Source: Burkholderia oklahomensis C6786 (GTDB taxonomy: Bacteria > Pseudomonadota > Gammaproteobacteria > Burkholderiales > Burkholderiaceae). From it: a stretch of DNA of 64,000 nucleotides. The position numbers and the translations under genes were made by a program. The stretch's first letter is position 1, and each line of letters starts with the position of its first letter. The stretch is taken from assembly GCF_000959365.1 (NCBI RefSeq), contig NZ_CP009555.1:3968001-4032000 (forward strand). The letters run 5' to 3'. A model generated the notes under the pieces. It was not told the DNA's origin. It saw only the letters and a program-made list of their open reading frames with translations, and did not search any database. Below are positions 17,537 to 26,924 of this stretch, piece after piece.

Positions 17537-18502
17537 ATGGCAGTTCGACAGGCCAGCCGGCAATCCGGCGGGACGAAGGCGCGCATCCTCGATGCGGCCG
17601 AAGATCTTTTCATCGAGCATGGCTTCGAAGCGATGTCGATGCGGCAAATCACATCGCGCGCAGCGGTGAATCTTGCCGCGGTCAACTATCACTTCGGCAG
17701 CAAGGAAGCGCTCATCCACGCGATGTTGTCGCGGCGCCTCGATCAACTGAACGAGGAGCGCCTGCGCATCCTCGACCGGTTCGATGCGCAACTCGGCGCG
17801 CACGTCACGTGCGAGCACGTGCTGGGCGCGATGTTCATTCCGGCGCTGCAGGCGTCGCGCGATCCGCAACGCGGCGGCCGCGCATTCCTCAGGCTTATCG
17901 GCCGCGCGTACACCGATCCGTCGGCGTTCGTGCGCAATTTCCTGACCGCGCACTACGCGACCGTCGCCGGCCGCTTCTTCGACGCGTTCCAGCGCGCGCT
18001 GCCGAACCTGCCGCGCGCGGAGCTCGGCTGGCGGCTGCACTACGCGATCGGCGCGCTGTCGGGCGCGCTCGCGGGCGCGGAGACCGAAAGCCTCATCGAC
18101 GAATTCACGCAAGGCCGCACGATGAACGACGTGCAGATGATCGCGCGGCTGTCGTCGCTGATCGTCGCCGCGTTGAGGGCGCCGATGCCCGACGCGACGC
18201 AGCTCACGATCTTCGCGTCGGTGCTCGACGGCGCAGCGGCCGCAGCCGGCGCGACACAGCCGGCCGAGCCGCTCGCGGCAATCGCGCCGTCTGTCGTTTC
18301 GGCGCCAGTCGTTTCCGCGCCGTCGGCGCCCGCTGTCGCGCCCGCGATCGCACCGGTCTCCGTTTCGGCGCCCGCGGCGGACATCGCGCCGCCGGCGTCC
18401 GTCGCCCCGGCGTCCGTCGCGCCGATGCCGGCGACACCGCGCACCGAAGCGGTCGCGGCCGAGCCGGTCGTCGCGGCCGCGCACGAATCCCACGCGACCT
18501 GA
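17537..18502 (+). CDS. TetR/AcrR-family regulator, probably of fatty acid metabolism
   Basis: The 321-residue protein has a TetR helix-turn-helix at about residues 14-60 (KARILDAAEDLFIEHGFEAM, MRQITSRAAVNLAAVNYHFG) followed by a helical ligand domain (FLTAHYATVAGRFFDAFQRA). The adjacent acyl-CoA ligase gene and the resemblance to TetR-type fatty-acid regulators suggest that it senses acyl-CoA and represses beta-oxidation genes; this is inference. The ATG at 17537 follows AAGGGAGGCGGAAC. The last 90 or so residues are an Ala/Pro/Val-rich low-complexity tail that most TetR proteins, usually near 200-230 residues, lack. The next gene, fadD, starts 178 bp downstream. Confidence 0.9.
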   Translation: MAVRQASRQSGGTKARILDAAEDLFIEHGFEAMSMRQITSRAAVNLAAVNYHFGSKEALIHAMLSRRLDQLNEERLRILDRFDAQLGAHVTCEHVLGAMFIPALQASRDPQRGGRAFLRLIGRAYTDPSAFVRNFLTAHYATVAGRFFDAFQRALPNLPRAELGWRLHYAIGALSGALAGAETESLIDEFTQGRTMNDVQMIARLSSLIVAALRAPMPDATQLTIFASVLDGAAAAAGATQPAEPLAAIAPSVVSAPVVSAPSAPAVAPAIAPVSVSAPAADIAPPASVAPASVAPMPATPRTEAVAAEPVVAAAHESHAT

Positions 18503-18680
18503 GGTCGCGCGCAGCGCGTCACGGCCGAGCGGCGCGCGGCCGATCGCGGCGGCGCCGGGTCCGTCGCGATCCGACGCGCCGCTTCCGTCGCACACCCCAG
18601 CAACGCATCGCGCGGCGCGTCAAGCGCCGCGCCGCCGACGCCCGCGCGTCGGCCCATCACAACGATTCAGGAGACAAGCG

Positions 18681-20453
18681 ATGACCGCCCCCGTTGCGCC
18701 CGCCCACGCCCACGCCCAAGCGCCGAACACCGATGGCATCTGGTACGCGTCGTACCCCGCCGGCGTGACGCACGACATCGACGTCGCGCAATACCGATCG
18801 CTTGCCCAGTACTTCGACGATTGCACGACGCGCTACGCGGACCGCGTCGCATTCATCAGCGCGGGCGCGCGCATGACCTACGCGACGCTCGCGCGCAAGG
18901 CGGCCGCGTTCGCGTCGTATCTGCAGAGCCTCGGCGTGAAGCCCGGCGACCGCGTCGCGATCATGCTGCCGAACACGTTCCAGTATCCGGTCACGCTGTT
19001 CGGCGCGCTGAAGGTGGGCGCGATCGTCGTCAACGTGAATCCGCTCTACACGGTGCGCGAGCTCGCGCATCAGTTGAAGGACAGCGGCGCGCAGACGATC
19101 GTCGTGTTCGAGAACTTCGCGAAGACGCTGCAGGAAGCACTGCCCGAAACGCAGATCAAGCACGTCGTCGTGACCGCGCTCGGCGACCTGCTCGCCGACG
19201 GCCTCAATCCGAAAGGCCGTCTGATCAACTTCGTGCTCAAGCACGTGAAGAAGCTCGTGCCGCCGTACCGGCTGCCGCAGGCCGTGCGTCTGCGCGCGGC
19301 GCTCGCGGCAGGCGCGCGCCGCGCGCCGACGCCCGTCGCGCTCGGGCACGACGACCTCGCGTTCCTGCAGTACACGGGCGGCACGACGGGCGTCGCCAAA
19401 GGCGCGATGCTCACGCACGGCAATCTGATCGCGAACCTGCTGCAGGCGAAGGCGTGGATCGAGGATCAGCTCACCGGCGACGTCGAGACGGTGCTCACGC
19501 CGCTGCCGCTCTATCACATCTATTCGCTGACGGTGAATGCGTTCATCTTCCTCGGCCTCGGCGGGCGCAACATCCTGATCGCGAACCCGCGCGACACGAA
19601 GACGATGATGAAGATCCTGCGCCACGAGACCTTCACGGGCATCACCGGCATCAACACGCTCTACAACGCGTTCCTCGACAACGAGGAATTCCGCAAGCGC
19701 GACTTCTCGAAGCTCAAGCTCGCGATGGCGGGCGGCATGGCGATGCAGCGCGCGGTCGCCGAACGCTTCGAGCAAGTGACCGGCTGCCCGATCGTCGAAG
19801 GCTACGGGCTCACCGAGTGCTCGCCGATCGTCACGATGAATCCGTACGACGCGAACGAGAAGCGCTCGTTCAGCGGCTCGATCGGGCTGCCCGCGCCGTC
19901 GACGCTCGTGCGCTTTCGCAAGGAGGACGGCGGGTGGGCGAACGTCGGCGAGCCGGGCGAGCTGTGCGTGCACGGCCCGCAGGTGATGCGCGGCTACTGG
20001 CAGCGCGCCGACGAGACCGCGAAGGTGATCGACGCCGACGGCTGGCTCGCGACAGGCGACATCGGCGTGATGGACGAAAAAGGCTTCATCCGCCTGATCG
20101 ACCGCAAGAAGGACATGATTCTCGTGTCGGGCTTCAACGTATATCCGAACGAGATCGAAGACGTGCTCGTGTCGCATCCGGGCATCCGCGAGGCGGCGGC
20201 GATCGGCATTCCCGATCCCGTGCACGGCGAGCGCATCAAGGTGTTCGTCGTGCCGCGCGATCCGTCGCTGACGGTCGAAGCAGTGCTCGCGCACTGCCGC
20301 AAGAACCTGACGGGCTACAAAATGCCGAAGGCGGTCGAGTTCCGCGACGCGCTGCCGCAGACCAACGTCGGCAAGATCCTGCGCCGCGCGCTGCGCGACG
20401 AGGAACTCGCGAAGCTCGCGAACGCGCCGGCGAATCCGTCGGCGAAGCACTGA
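18681..20453 (+). CDS. fadD: long-chain fatty acid-CoA ligase
   Basis: FadD activates long-chain fatty acids to acyl-CoA through an acyl-adenylate, the entry step of beta-oxidation and phospholipid recycling; it works at the inner face of the cytoplasmic membrane. The 590-residue product has all ANL-superfamily landmarks: P-loop YTGGTTGVAKGAMLTHGN near residue 232, EGYGLTECSPIV near 373, the ATP-ribose motif GDIGVMDEKGFIRLIDRKKD near 455-475, and the C-terminal catalytic Lys in QTNVGKILRRAL. The ATG at 18681 follows CAGGAGACAAGCG. It lies between a TetR regulator and a DUF1571 gene on the same strand. Confidence 0.95.
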   Translation: MTAPVAPAHAHAQAPNTDGIWYASYPAGVTHDIDVAQYRSLAQYFDDCTTRYADRVAFISAGARMTYATLARKAAAFASYLQSLGVKPGDRVAIMLPNTFQYPVTLFGALKVGAIVVNVNPLYTVRELAHQLKDSGAQTIVVFENFAKTLQEALPETQIKHVVVTALGDLLADGLNPKGRLINFVLKHVKKLVPPYRLPQAVRLRAALAAGARRAPTPVALGHDDLAFLQYTGGTTGVAKGAMLTHGNLIANLLQAKAWIEDQLTGDVETVLTPLPLYHIYSLTVNAFIFLGLGGRNILIANPRDTKTMMKILRHETFTGITGINTLYNAFLDNEEFRKRDFSKLKLAMAGGMAMQRAVAERFEQVTGCPIVEGYGLTECSPIVTMNPYDANEKRSFSGSIGLPAPSTLVRFRKEDGGWANVGEPGELCVHGPQVMRGYWQRADETAKVIDADGWLATGDIGVMDEKGFIRLIDRKKDMILVSGFNVYPNEIEDVLVSHPGIREAAAIGIPDPVHGERIKVFVVPRDPSLTVEAVLAHCRKNLTGYKMPKAVEFRDALPQTNVGKILRRALRDEELAKLANAPANPSAKH

Positions 20454-20508
20454 TACTAAAACGAAAACGCCACTACACGATTTCTGGACCGCTTCCTGGG
20501 AGGAATGC

Positions 20509-21474
20509 ATGTCGTACGCTTCGCTGCAATACCAGCCCTCGTCTTCGCGAACACGGTTCGCGCGGCGCTGCCTCGCCACCGCCTCGGCCTTGGGCGCGCT
20601 CGCGCTCGTGCTCGCCAACGGCGCCGCGCACGCGCAGGCCAACGCCGAAGCGCCCGCCGCCGTCGAATCCGGCGCGGCGGATGCCGCGCTTCCGCCCGAG
20701 CTCGCGAAGGTCGCGAAGCTGCCCGTCGACCAGCAGGTACGCTGGTTGCGCGCGAGCGCGCGCCAGGGCGCGCTCGAGAAGCTCGACGATGCGACGCTCA
20801 CCGCGCTCTTCAAGTCGCTCGATCCGCAGACGGTGCCCGATTACGTCGCGGCGGGACCGATCGGCTATCCGTCGTACGAATTCACGATGCTGCGCCAGGA
20901 GCGCATCAGCGGCAAATGGTCGGATACGCCCGACCACATGTTCATCAAGGTGACGCGCGGGCCGCTGCGCGTCTACGCGAAGTGGCTGCCGGACGGCGCG
21001 CATTCGGGCCAGGAGGTGATCTACGACTCGACGAAGCGCGCCGACGAGATGTACGGCCACCTGGGCGGCCTGCTCGGCAAGGTGCCGATGTGGACGTCGC
21101 TCGACGGCGCCCTCGCCCGCGCGCAGTCGAACCATCAGGCGCGCGATCTCGGCACCGAGTTCATCGCGAACCTCTATCTGAGCGAAGCGAAGAAATACCG
21201 CGAGGCCGGCGTGCTGAAGCCGGCGCACGTCGAGGCGAAGACGATCAAGGGCGTGCGCGTCGTCGCGCTCACCTACGAAACGCCCGGCGGCCGGCCGCAG
21301 TTCTACGCGAAGAAGGAAACGCTCGGGCTCGATCTGCGGCAGCCGTACTTCCGCACCGTCGAATCGTTCGACAACGACGGGCGCGTGTTCGAGCGGATCG
21401 TGTTCGAGAAGATCACGCCGAAGTCGTTCGACGAAACGGCGTTCGATCCGAAGAATCCCGATTACAAGTTCTGA
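20509..21474 (+). CDS. DUF1571-domain secreted protein
   Basis: The 321-residue protein has a Sec signal peptide (LGALALVLANGAAHAQA, cleavage near residue 43-45) and a DUF1571-like domain with YEFTMLRQERISGKWSD, IKVTRGPLRVYAKWL and LPDGAHSGQEVIYD. The fold may resemble LolA/LolB-type lipoprotein-binding barrels, but the function is unknown. The family is often found in Burkholderia near lipid-metabolism genes, which fits its place 55 bp after fadD with the start preceded by TGGGAGGAATGC. It may be in one transcript with fadD. Confidence 0.85.
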   Translation: MSYASLQYQPSSSRTRFARRCLATASALGALALVLANGAAHAQANAEAPAAVESGAADAALPPELAKVAKLPVDQQVRWLRASARQGALEKLDDATLTALFKSLDPQTVPDYVAAGPIGYPSYEFTMLRQERISGKWSDTPDHMFIKVTRGPLRVYAKWLPDGAHSGQEVIYDSTKRADEMYGHLGGLLGKVPMWTSLDGALARAQSNHQARDLGTEFIANLYLSEAKKYREAGVLKPAHVEAKTIKGVRVVALTYETPGGRPQFYAKKETLGLDLRQPYFRTVESFDNDGRVFERIVFEKITPKSFDETAFDPKNPDYKF

Positions 21475-21515
21475 TCCGTCATCGTTTCGTCATGAACGGC
21501 GACGAGCAATCGACG

Positions 21516-21550
21516 CAAAAAAAGCCGCGCGGCCTTCCGGCTCGCGCGGC
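21516..21550 (-). terminator. terminator of the small secreted-protein gene
   Basis: GCCGCGCG at 21524-21531 pairs with CGCGCGGC at 21543-21550. On the minus strand the stem is followed by TTTTTTTGCG. In the plus direction it could also end the fadD-DUF1571 transcript, but there the tail is only ATTTCG. Confidence 0.85.
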
Positions 21551-21610
21551 ATTTCGCTGCGGCGGCGCTTCGGCCGGCCGAGGCGGCCAACCGTCACGCA
21601 ATCGACTCGA

Positions 21611-21883
21611 TCAGTCGTCGTCGTGATGGCGGCGCCACCGTCGCTCGTGCCGGTGGCGCTCCCAGCGGTCTTCATCGTCGTCGCCGCGCCATTCGTATCC
21701 ACCGTACGCCGGATACCCGACGATCGCCGGTTGGGGCGCGACGTAGACGGGCTGCGGCGCCACATAGACAGGCGCGACCGGCACGCCGAGCCCGATCGAC
21801 AGGTCGACGCCGCCCGCCGTCGCGGCGCCCGATGCGGCGAGCGCCGCGACGCCCAGCATCGTGATCGTCAGCATTTTTTTCAT
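21611..21883 (-). CDS. small secreted protein with PVYVAPQP repeats
   Basis: A 90-residue protein with a Sec signal peptide (TITMLGVAALAASGAATAGG). The mature part carries two PVYVAPQP units, a YPAYGGYEW segment and an unusual tail very rich in Asp, His, Arg and Trp (RWERHRHERRWRRHHDDD). Such short PXPV-repeat proteins occur in Burkholderia and relatives without known function; the His/Asp-rich tail could bind metal, which is speculation. The ATG at 21883 follows GAGGTGACGAAC. The second Met at 21874 is less likely. It is convergent with the DUF1571 gene. Confidence 0.8.
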   Translation of the reverse strand: MKKMLTITMLGVAALAASGAATAGGVDLSIGLGVPVAPVYVAPQPVYVAPQPAIVGYPAYGGYEWRGDDDEDRWERHRHERRWRRHHDDD

Positions 21884-22188
21884 GTTCGTCACCTCGTTTC
21901 GCCGGCCCGGCCGGCTTCGTGAACGCACTCTAGCGGACCTGCGCGGCAGCAGGTGCAACGGCCGTGCGAGAGCTGTAACCCGACGTAACGAAAGTGCGGC
22001 CAAACGCGCTTTAGCCGATCGGACGGATCGCGCAAATGCACGAGAGCGTCTATAGTGGGTAACGGTTGGACACAAACGCTCGCGCGCGCATCGGGTTCGA
22101 ACAGGGTAAAATCCCGCAAAACGCTGTGTAAGTTCGCATGCGGCGAAACGCATAACTCTTAATTGACGCCGGCACCTGCCGCTTTTTA
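21884..22188. other. divergent intergenic region upstream of hfq2
   Basis: It should hold promoters of the small secreted protein (minus) and hfq2 (plus). TATAGT near 22051 and TAAAAT near 22110 are possible -10 boxes for hfq2, but no matching -35 convinces me. There is no gene. Confidence 0.4.
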
Positions 22189-22776
22189 ATGGCCAATCCT
22201 GCAGAATCCCATCCGCAAAACGACTTCATCAATGCCGCGCGCAAGGAACGCAAGCGCGTCGAAATCTATCTCGTCAACGGTATTCGCCTGACGGGGTGCA
22301 TTGAGTCGTTCGACCAGTACCTGGTGATGCTGCGCACGCCCGTCGGCCTGCAAGGCATCTATAAACGCGCCATCTCGACAATCCAGCTCGACACGGGCGG
22401 CTCCCGTCCGGGCGGCCCGCGCGGTCCGCGTCCGGGCGGCCCGCACGGCGGCGGCGGCCGCTCCGGCGGGCGCGAAGGCGGCGGCCACGGTCCGTACGGC
22501 TCGCACGGCGGCTCGCGGGAGCCGCGCGGCGACGGCGGCGGCTATGGCTCCCGCGAATCCCGCGACGGCGGCGGCTATGGCTCCCGCGAACCCCGCGGCG
22601 ATGGCTACGGCGCGCGCGAGCCGCGTGAACCGCGCGAGCCCCGTGAATCGTACGGCGCGCCGCGCGAGCCGCAAGACGGTGTGTCGACGCCGTCCGGCAC
22701 GCAGGAGCGCAACGGCAACGGCCCCGTGATCGTCACGCGCCGCCGCCGCTCGCTCGGTCCGACCGACGGCCAATAA
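22189..22776 (+). CDS. hfq2: RNA chaperone Hfq2, long-tailed second Hfq
   Basis: The first 68 or so residues form an Sm-like Hfq core: [20 protein letters not shown] for the N-terminal helix and Sm1 motif, [20 protein letters not shown], and Sm2 motif YKRAISTI. Hfq hexamers bind sRNAs and mRNAs and promote their pairing. The protein is 195 residues, about twice the usual length, because of a Gly/Arg/Ser/Glu-rich disordered tail with repeats of the type GYGSREPRG. Burkholderia species are known to carry a standard Hfq and a longer Hfq2, and this matches the latter. The conserved YKH of Sm2 is YKR (residues 58-60). No Shine-Dalgarno sequence is evident before the ATG at 22189, but the conserved start leaves no better choice. 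Confidence 0.9.
   Translation: MANPAESHPQNDFINAARKERKRVEIYLVNGIRLTGCIESFDQYLVMLRTPVGLQGIYKRAISTIQLDTGGSRPGGPRGPRPGGPHGGGGRSGGREGGGHGPYGSHGGSREPRGDGGGYGSRESRDGGGYGSREPRGDGYGAREPREPREPRESYGAPREPQDGVSTPSGTQERNGNGPVIVTRRRRSLGPTDGQ
22531..22596 (+). repeat. 33-bp tandem repeat inside hfq2
   Basis: Two adjacent 33-bp units (22531-22563 and 22564-22596), each encoding an 11-residue [11 protein letters not shown] unit and differing at one base; a degenerate third unit follows. The repeat length keeps frame, so copy-number change would lengthen or shorten the Hfq2 tail. Confidence 0.85.
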
Positions 22777-22791
22777 GCGCCTCCGTCCATA

Positions 22792-22829
22792 CGAAAAGGG
22801 CAAGCCGGTGAACGGCTTGCCCTTTTCTC
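22792..22829. terminator. bidirectional terminator between hfq2 and the DUF2968 gene
   Basis: AAAAGGGCAAGCCG at 22794-22807 pairs perfectly with CGGCTTGCCCTTTT at 22813-22826. The A run on one side and T run on the other let it end both convergent transcripts. Confidence 0.92.
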
Positions 22830-22916
22830 ATCGCGCTTCGGGAGCGCGCGCGTCGCGGCGCAAGCCGGCGCTTGCCCGTAGCGGGGCCGTCCGGTCCCGC
22901 CCCGCCCCATTTGTGA

Positions 22917-23630
22917 TCACCGTACTCTCGGCAATCCGGCGTCAGCCTGCCTTTGCAGCGAGCGCACCTGATGCTGCAGCTTGCGCAGCTGATCCTGCAG
23001 CTCGTTCTTCTGCGCCTGCAGCGCGGCGGCCTCGTCGAGCTTGTCCTTCTGCCGGCTCGCGACGGCCGCCCGCTGCTCGCGCGCAATGTTCAGATCCGCC
23101 TGCAGCCGGTTCGCCCGCTCCTGCGCGGCAGCGATCTGCCGGTCCGTCTGCGCCTTCTGCGACTCGAGCTTCGCCGCCTGAAGCTCGCTCACGGCGAGAT
23201 TCTCGGACTGCTTCGCGAAATCGCGGTAGACCGCTTCCGCGCGCGCATCGTTCGCCGTCTTGATCACGCGCCAGAATGCCTTCTGCTGGAACAGCGCGAC
23301 GAAGTACGTGCCTTCCTTGACATTGAGCAGCAGGCTCGCGCCGTAGCTGCCGTTGTACGTCGTGCGCATTTCGGTCAGCTCGCGCGCCTGGATCTGCCGC
23401 TGCAGTTCGTCGATCGTGCTCTGCCCGTTCGCGTCGACACTCGCGGCCGTCGGCGCGCTCGGCGCCGACAGATTGACGACGGCCGGCGCCGAAACGGCCG
23501 ATGCCGCCGGCGCGGCGGACGCCGTCAACGCGCCGCCGTCGCCATCCAATGCCTGCGCATGCGCGCCGCAGAGGCCGCCCGCCGCCGCGATCGCGACGAA
23601 GACGCGCCCCATTCCCCGTATGTGGCTCAT
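22917..23630 (-). CDS. DUF2968 periplasmic coiled-coil protein
   Basis: The 237-residue protein starts with a signal peptide (GRVFVAIAAAGGLCGAHAQA), then an Ala/Ser/Pro-rich linker, a domain with ELTEMRTTYNGSYGASLLLN and YFVALFQQKAFWRVIKTAND, and a long C-terminal coiled coil (from about residue 140: QNAKLESQ-like heptads, RLQADLNIAREQRAAVASRQ). This matches DUF2968, a Burkholderiaceae family without known function. It is the last minus-strand gene after the Tad locus, 70 bp past the sigma-54 activator, and may be transcribed with it. The ATG at 23630 has AGGAAAAACACA upstream. Confidence 0.85.
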   Translation of the reverse strand: MSHIRGMGRVFVAIAAAGGLCGAHAQALDGDGGALTASAAPAASAVSAPAVVNLSAPSAPTAASVDANGQSTIDELQRQIQARELTEMRTTYNGSYGASLLLNVKEGTYFVALFQQKAFWRVIKTANDARAEAVYRDFAKQSENLAVSELQAAKLESQKAQTDRQIAAAQERANRLQADLNIAREQRAAVASRQKDKLDEAAALQAQKNELQDQLRKLQHQVRSLQRQADAGLPRVR

Positions 23631-23700
23631 TGTGTTTTTCCTGCTTCGATGTGTTGTAGTTTTTCGAATGCATGTTTGCCGGCCGCTTCGCAGCCGCTCT

Positions 23701-25092
23701 TCACTCGCTTTCCCGTGCTTCAGGCTCCTCGTCGAAAATCTGGTATTTACGCATCTTTTCCCACAGCACCTTGCGGCTGATCCCGAGATGCTGCGCGGTA
23801 TCCTGCCGACGCCAACCGTTTGCGTCAAGCGCGGCGATCACGCGGCTGCGCTCGGCCATGTCCCACTTGCTGCGATCGACGAACACGTCGGGCGCGCTCT
23901 CGGCCGGCACCGGCTGCGCGGCGCTGCGCGCGTGCGCAACGAGCCGCTGCAGCCGCGCCGTGTCCCAGCCGCCCGTCTGCCTGACCGTCACGCCGACCCG
24001 TTCGGCCAGATTGCGCAATTCGCGCACGTTGCCGGGGAAGTACGAATCGGCGACCGCTTCGGCGAGCCAGTAAGGCAGCTCCGGCAGCGCCGCGAGTCGA
24101 TCCTCGCCGACGACCGACGCGACGAACGACTTGAAGAGCGCGATCTTGTCGACGGGACCGCGCTCCTCGAGCGACGGGATGCTGAGCTCGATCACCGCGA
24201 GCCGGTAGTATAGGTCCGCGCGAAAGAGGCCGTCCTTGACGAGCTGCGGCAGTTTCTTGTTGCTCGCCGCGACGAGCCGGAAGTCGACCTTGACGGACGC
24301 CGTTGCGCCGACCCGCAGCACCGCGCCGTCCTCGAGCACGCGCAGCAGCTTGACCTGCTGATAGAGCGGCAGGTCGCCGACTTCGTCGAGAAAGAGCGTG
24401 CCGCCCGCGGCCTGCTCGAAATAGCCCTTGTGCGTGCCGACCGCGCCCGTAAACGAGCCCTTCGCGTGCCCGAAGAACAGCGATTCGAACAGGCCGTCCG
24501 GAATCGCGCCGCAGTTGACCGGCACGAATTCGCCCATGCAGTAGCGCGAGTGCTTCTCGTGCAGCAGCTGCGCGATCCGCTCCTTGCCGACGCCCGTCTC
24601 GCCGTGCAGCAGCACGTTCGTGTCGCAGTCGGCGAACGTGTCGACTTCCTGCAGCAGCGCCTGCATGCACTCGGAATGCGCGACGAGCGCGCTCGACTCG
24701 AGCGTCTTCGCCGCATGCGCGCGCAGTTGGACCGCGAGCTTCGAGATCATCCCGCGCAACTCCGCGCACGTGAAGTCGAGCGGCAGGACATGCGAATACT
24801 CGGGCGGGTACAGCGACGGATCGTGATCGCGCGCCGCGCCGACCCAGACGACCGGCATGCCGAAGTCCGACTGCCAGCTGCGAAGGAACGCCGCGCCGCT
24901 TTCGATCATCGTGACGCTGATGATCGCGAGCGACGGCCGCATCGCGGTCCGCTCGGGCGACAGCACCTCGTTGTCGGCGCGGATCACCTCGACTTCGAAG
25001 CTCGACATGCAGCGCGCGACCCGGTCGACGATGTCGGCCTTGCCCTCCCAGACGTACAGGTCGAGTCCTTCGATTGCGTTCGTGTTTCTCAT
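23701..25092 (-). CDS. sigma-54-dependent transcriptional activator of the Tad locus
   Basis: A 463-residue bacterial enhancer-binding protein. Residues 1-130 form a receiver-like domain that lacks a clear phospho-acceptor Asp. The AAA+ domain has Walker A GETGVGKE (164-171), the sigma-54 contact loop as GSFTGA (212-217, Ser for the usual Ala), and Walker [13 protein letters not shown] (230-241). The C-terminus is a Fis-type helix-turn-helix ([20 protein letters not shown]). It remodels RNA polymerase-sigma-54 bound at -24/-12 promoters. It starts 16 bp after tadG and ends the pilus gene run, so it is probably expressed with it. A sigma-54 promoter at 37201 is its obvious nearby target. The signal it senses is unknown. 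Confidence 0.92.
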   Translation of the reverse strand: MRNTNAIEGLDLYVWEGKADIVDRVARCMSSFEVEVIRADNEVLSPERTAMRPSLAIISVTMIESGAAFLRSWQSDFGMPVVWVGAARDHDPSLYPPEYSHVLPLDFTCAELRGMISKLAVQLRAHAAKTLESSALVAHSECMQALLQEVDTFADCDTNVLLHGETGVGKERIAQLLHEKHSRYCMGEFVPVNCGAIPDGLFESLFFGHAKGSFTGAVGTHKGYFEQAAGGTLFLDEVGDLPLYQQVKLLRVLEDGAVLRVGATASVKVDFRLVAASNKKLPQLVKDGLFRADLYYRLAVIELSIPSLEERGPVDKIALFKSFVASVVGEDRLAALPELPYWLAEAVADSYFPGNVRELRNLAERVGVTVRQTGGWDTARLQRLVAHARSAAQPVPAESAPDVFVDRSKWDMAERSRVIAALDANGWRRQDTAQHLGISRKVLWEKMRKYQIFDEEPEARESE

Positions 25093-25108
25093 CGTTATCG
25101 TGACTTCT

Positions 25109-26917
25109 TCAATAAACCGTTTGCGCGGTGCCGCAGGTCAGCGCCTCGTTGTGGACCGTGGCCGCGCCGACCTGCACGCCGAGCAGATTCAAAAGCGGCA
25201 CGACGACCTGGTCGAGCGAGCTCAGCACGGGGCCGAGCAGGTTCAGGAGAACCGTCACCACCGGATTGAGCGTGCTGCCGACCGACACCGACACGCCAAG
25301 CACGTAGAGCGTGAGGCCGTTCGGCCCCGTCAGCGATTGCGCGGCGCCCGACAGCGCGTTCGCGAGCACCGAGCCCACCGCGTTCGAATTCGTCGTCTGA
25401 TAGTCGTCGGCGTCGCCCGTCACGCCGTTGAACGTCAGCGTCGCCGCATTGGACTGCGGCACCACGACGGGCAGCGCGAGCGCCGACTTGATCTGCAGCA
25501 GCGGCGCGCTCAGCACGCCGACCGTCGCGAGCGTAGCGGGCACGTTGCACGCGAACGTCTGCTGCGCGGGGAGATCCGTCGGCACGTCACCGACGCACAG
25601 GTTCGCGAGGCCCGGCTGCACGACGATCGCCGCGCGGCTCGACGCGGCGGTCGCCGCGCAGCTCGTCGATTGCAGCCACGCGGAGCCCGTCGCGACCTGC
25701 AGCGTGAGCGGCAAGTTCAGATTGACCTGGATGAGGCCGTTGATGAGGCTCACGAGTGGCGCTAGCGGAAACAGCACGCCGGTGGGCGACAGATTTGCCG
25801 TGCCGAGACTCACATTCACATACAAGCGAATCTGCGCATTGTTAGCCTGCGTGCGCCACGCCCCCGTCTTCGGATCCATGCCCGACTCGCCGATCGCGAT
25901 CGACGGCGGCTCGATGATCTGCAACTTGAGCGTCGCGCCCTGCCCGGCGAGCTGCAGGCCCGTCGCGACATCCACCGCGGGCTTGCCGGCCGCCGCGACT
26001 TCCGCCGCGACCATCAGCGCGTCGAACACGTTGATCTTCGCGTCGGCGGCCGCCTGCGTGTCGGACAAGCCGAGCGCGAACACGCCGGGCCCGCCCGACT
26101 GGCTGCCGATGCTGAATTTCCCGCCGCCCAGATTCGCGCCGACGATCGTCTGCAGCGCGGCGACGCTCGCCTGAAGGTTCGCGTTCACGACCTGGGTGCG
26201 CGACAGCGCGGTCAGCGTCAGTTGCGCGAACTGACCCGCCGTCACCTGCGTCGACAGCAGTTCGTTGACCGTCAGCACGTTCGCGGCCGCCATCAGGTCG
26301 CCGAGCTTGATCTGCGTCGACGCGAGCGCCTGGTACGACAGCACGCTCAAGCTCAGATTCGCGCCGAGCAGCGCGTTCAGCACGTTGTTCACGAGGCCGC
26401 CCTGCAGGCTCGCGAGCGTCGTGCCGACCGTGAACTGATCGATGTTGGTCGCCTTCGCGGTCGACGTCGCGCTCACCGTGCGCGACGGGCCGAGGAAGAA
26501 GTACGGCACGCTCTGCGTCGCCGTCACCTGCACCGCGTTCAGCGGCGTCGACGCCGTGTTGAAATAGCTCGGCCCCGCGTTGCTCTGCGTGTCCCAGCGC
26601 CCGCACGAAAGCGTGAGCGTGTTGCCGCTCTTCGCCGGATCGAAGCCGTTCGAGCGCGCGTTCGCGTTCGCGGCGGCGGCAGGCTGCGTGCACTGGTCGT
26701 CCATCTTCTGCGCGGCGGCGAGCGCCGCCATGTCGGCGACCCGCTGCAAGTCGCGGCGCGCGAAGAACACGTTGCCGATGTCGACCGCGCCGAGCGCGGC
26801 GATCGCGACGAGCATCCAGATCGCCGCGACGACGGCGAACGAACCGCGTTCGCGCGCGATCGTCCGGCGTTCGCGCGCGAACGGTCGGCGATCGGCGCAA
26901 CGGCGAGCTAACGGCAT
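25109..26917 (-). CDS. tadG: TadG-like pilus-associated protein
   Basis: The 602-residue protein starts with a short Arg-rich cytoplasmic segment, one membrane helix ([25 protein letters not shown]) and the TadE/TadG-type motif [20 protein letters not shown], followed by a large periplasmic region rich in Ala, Val, Leu, Thr and Asn. TadG-type proteins are membrane-anchored factors of the Flp pilus machine; their exact role is unsettled. Four cysteines are spread through the periplasmic part. The gene follows the DUF3613 gene by 7 bp, with GAGG before the ATG. I judge it TadG by the N-terminal motif and position, not by alignment. Confidence 0.85.
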   Translation of the reverse strand: MPLARRCADRRPFARERRTIARERGSFAVVAAIWMLVAIAALGAVDIGNVFFARRDLQRVADMAALAAAQKMDDQCTQPAAAANANARSNGFDPAKSGNTLTLSCGRWDTQSNAGPSYFNTASTPLNAVQVTATQSVPYFFLGPSRTVSATSTAKATNIDQFTVGTTLASLQGGLVNNVLNALLGANLSLSVLSYQALASTQIKLGDLMAAANVLTVNELLSTQVTAGQFAQLTLTALSRTQVVNANLQASVAALQTIVGANLGGGKFSIGSQSGGPGVFALGLSDTQAAADAKINVFDALMVAAEVAAAGKPAVDVATGLQLAGQGATLKLQIIEPPSIAIGESGMDPKTGAWRTQANNAQIRLYVNVSLGTANLSPTGVLFPLAPLVSLINGLIQVNLNLPLTLQVATGSAWLQSTSCAATAASSRAAIVVQPGLANLCVGDVPTDLPAQQTFACNVPATLATVGVLSAPLLQIKSALALPVVVPQSNAATLTFNGVTGDADDYQTTNSNAVGSVLANALSGAAQSLTGPNGLTLYVLGVSVSVGSTLNPVVTVLLNLLGPVLSSLDQVVVPLLNLLGVQVGAATVHNEALTCGTAQTVY

Positions 26918-26924
26918 GCGAGCC

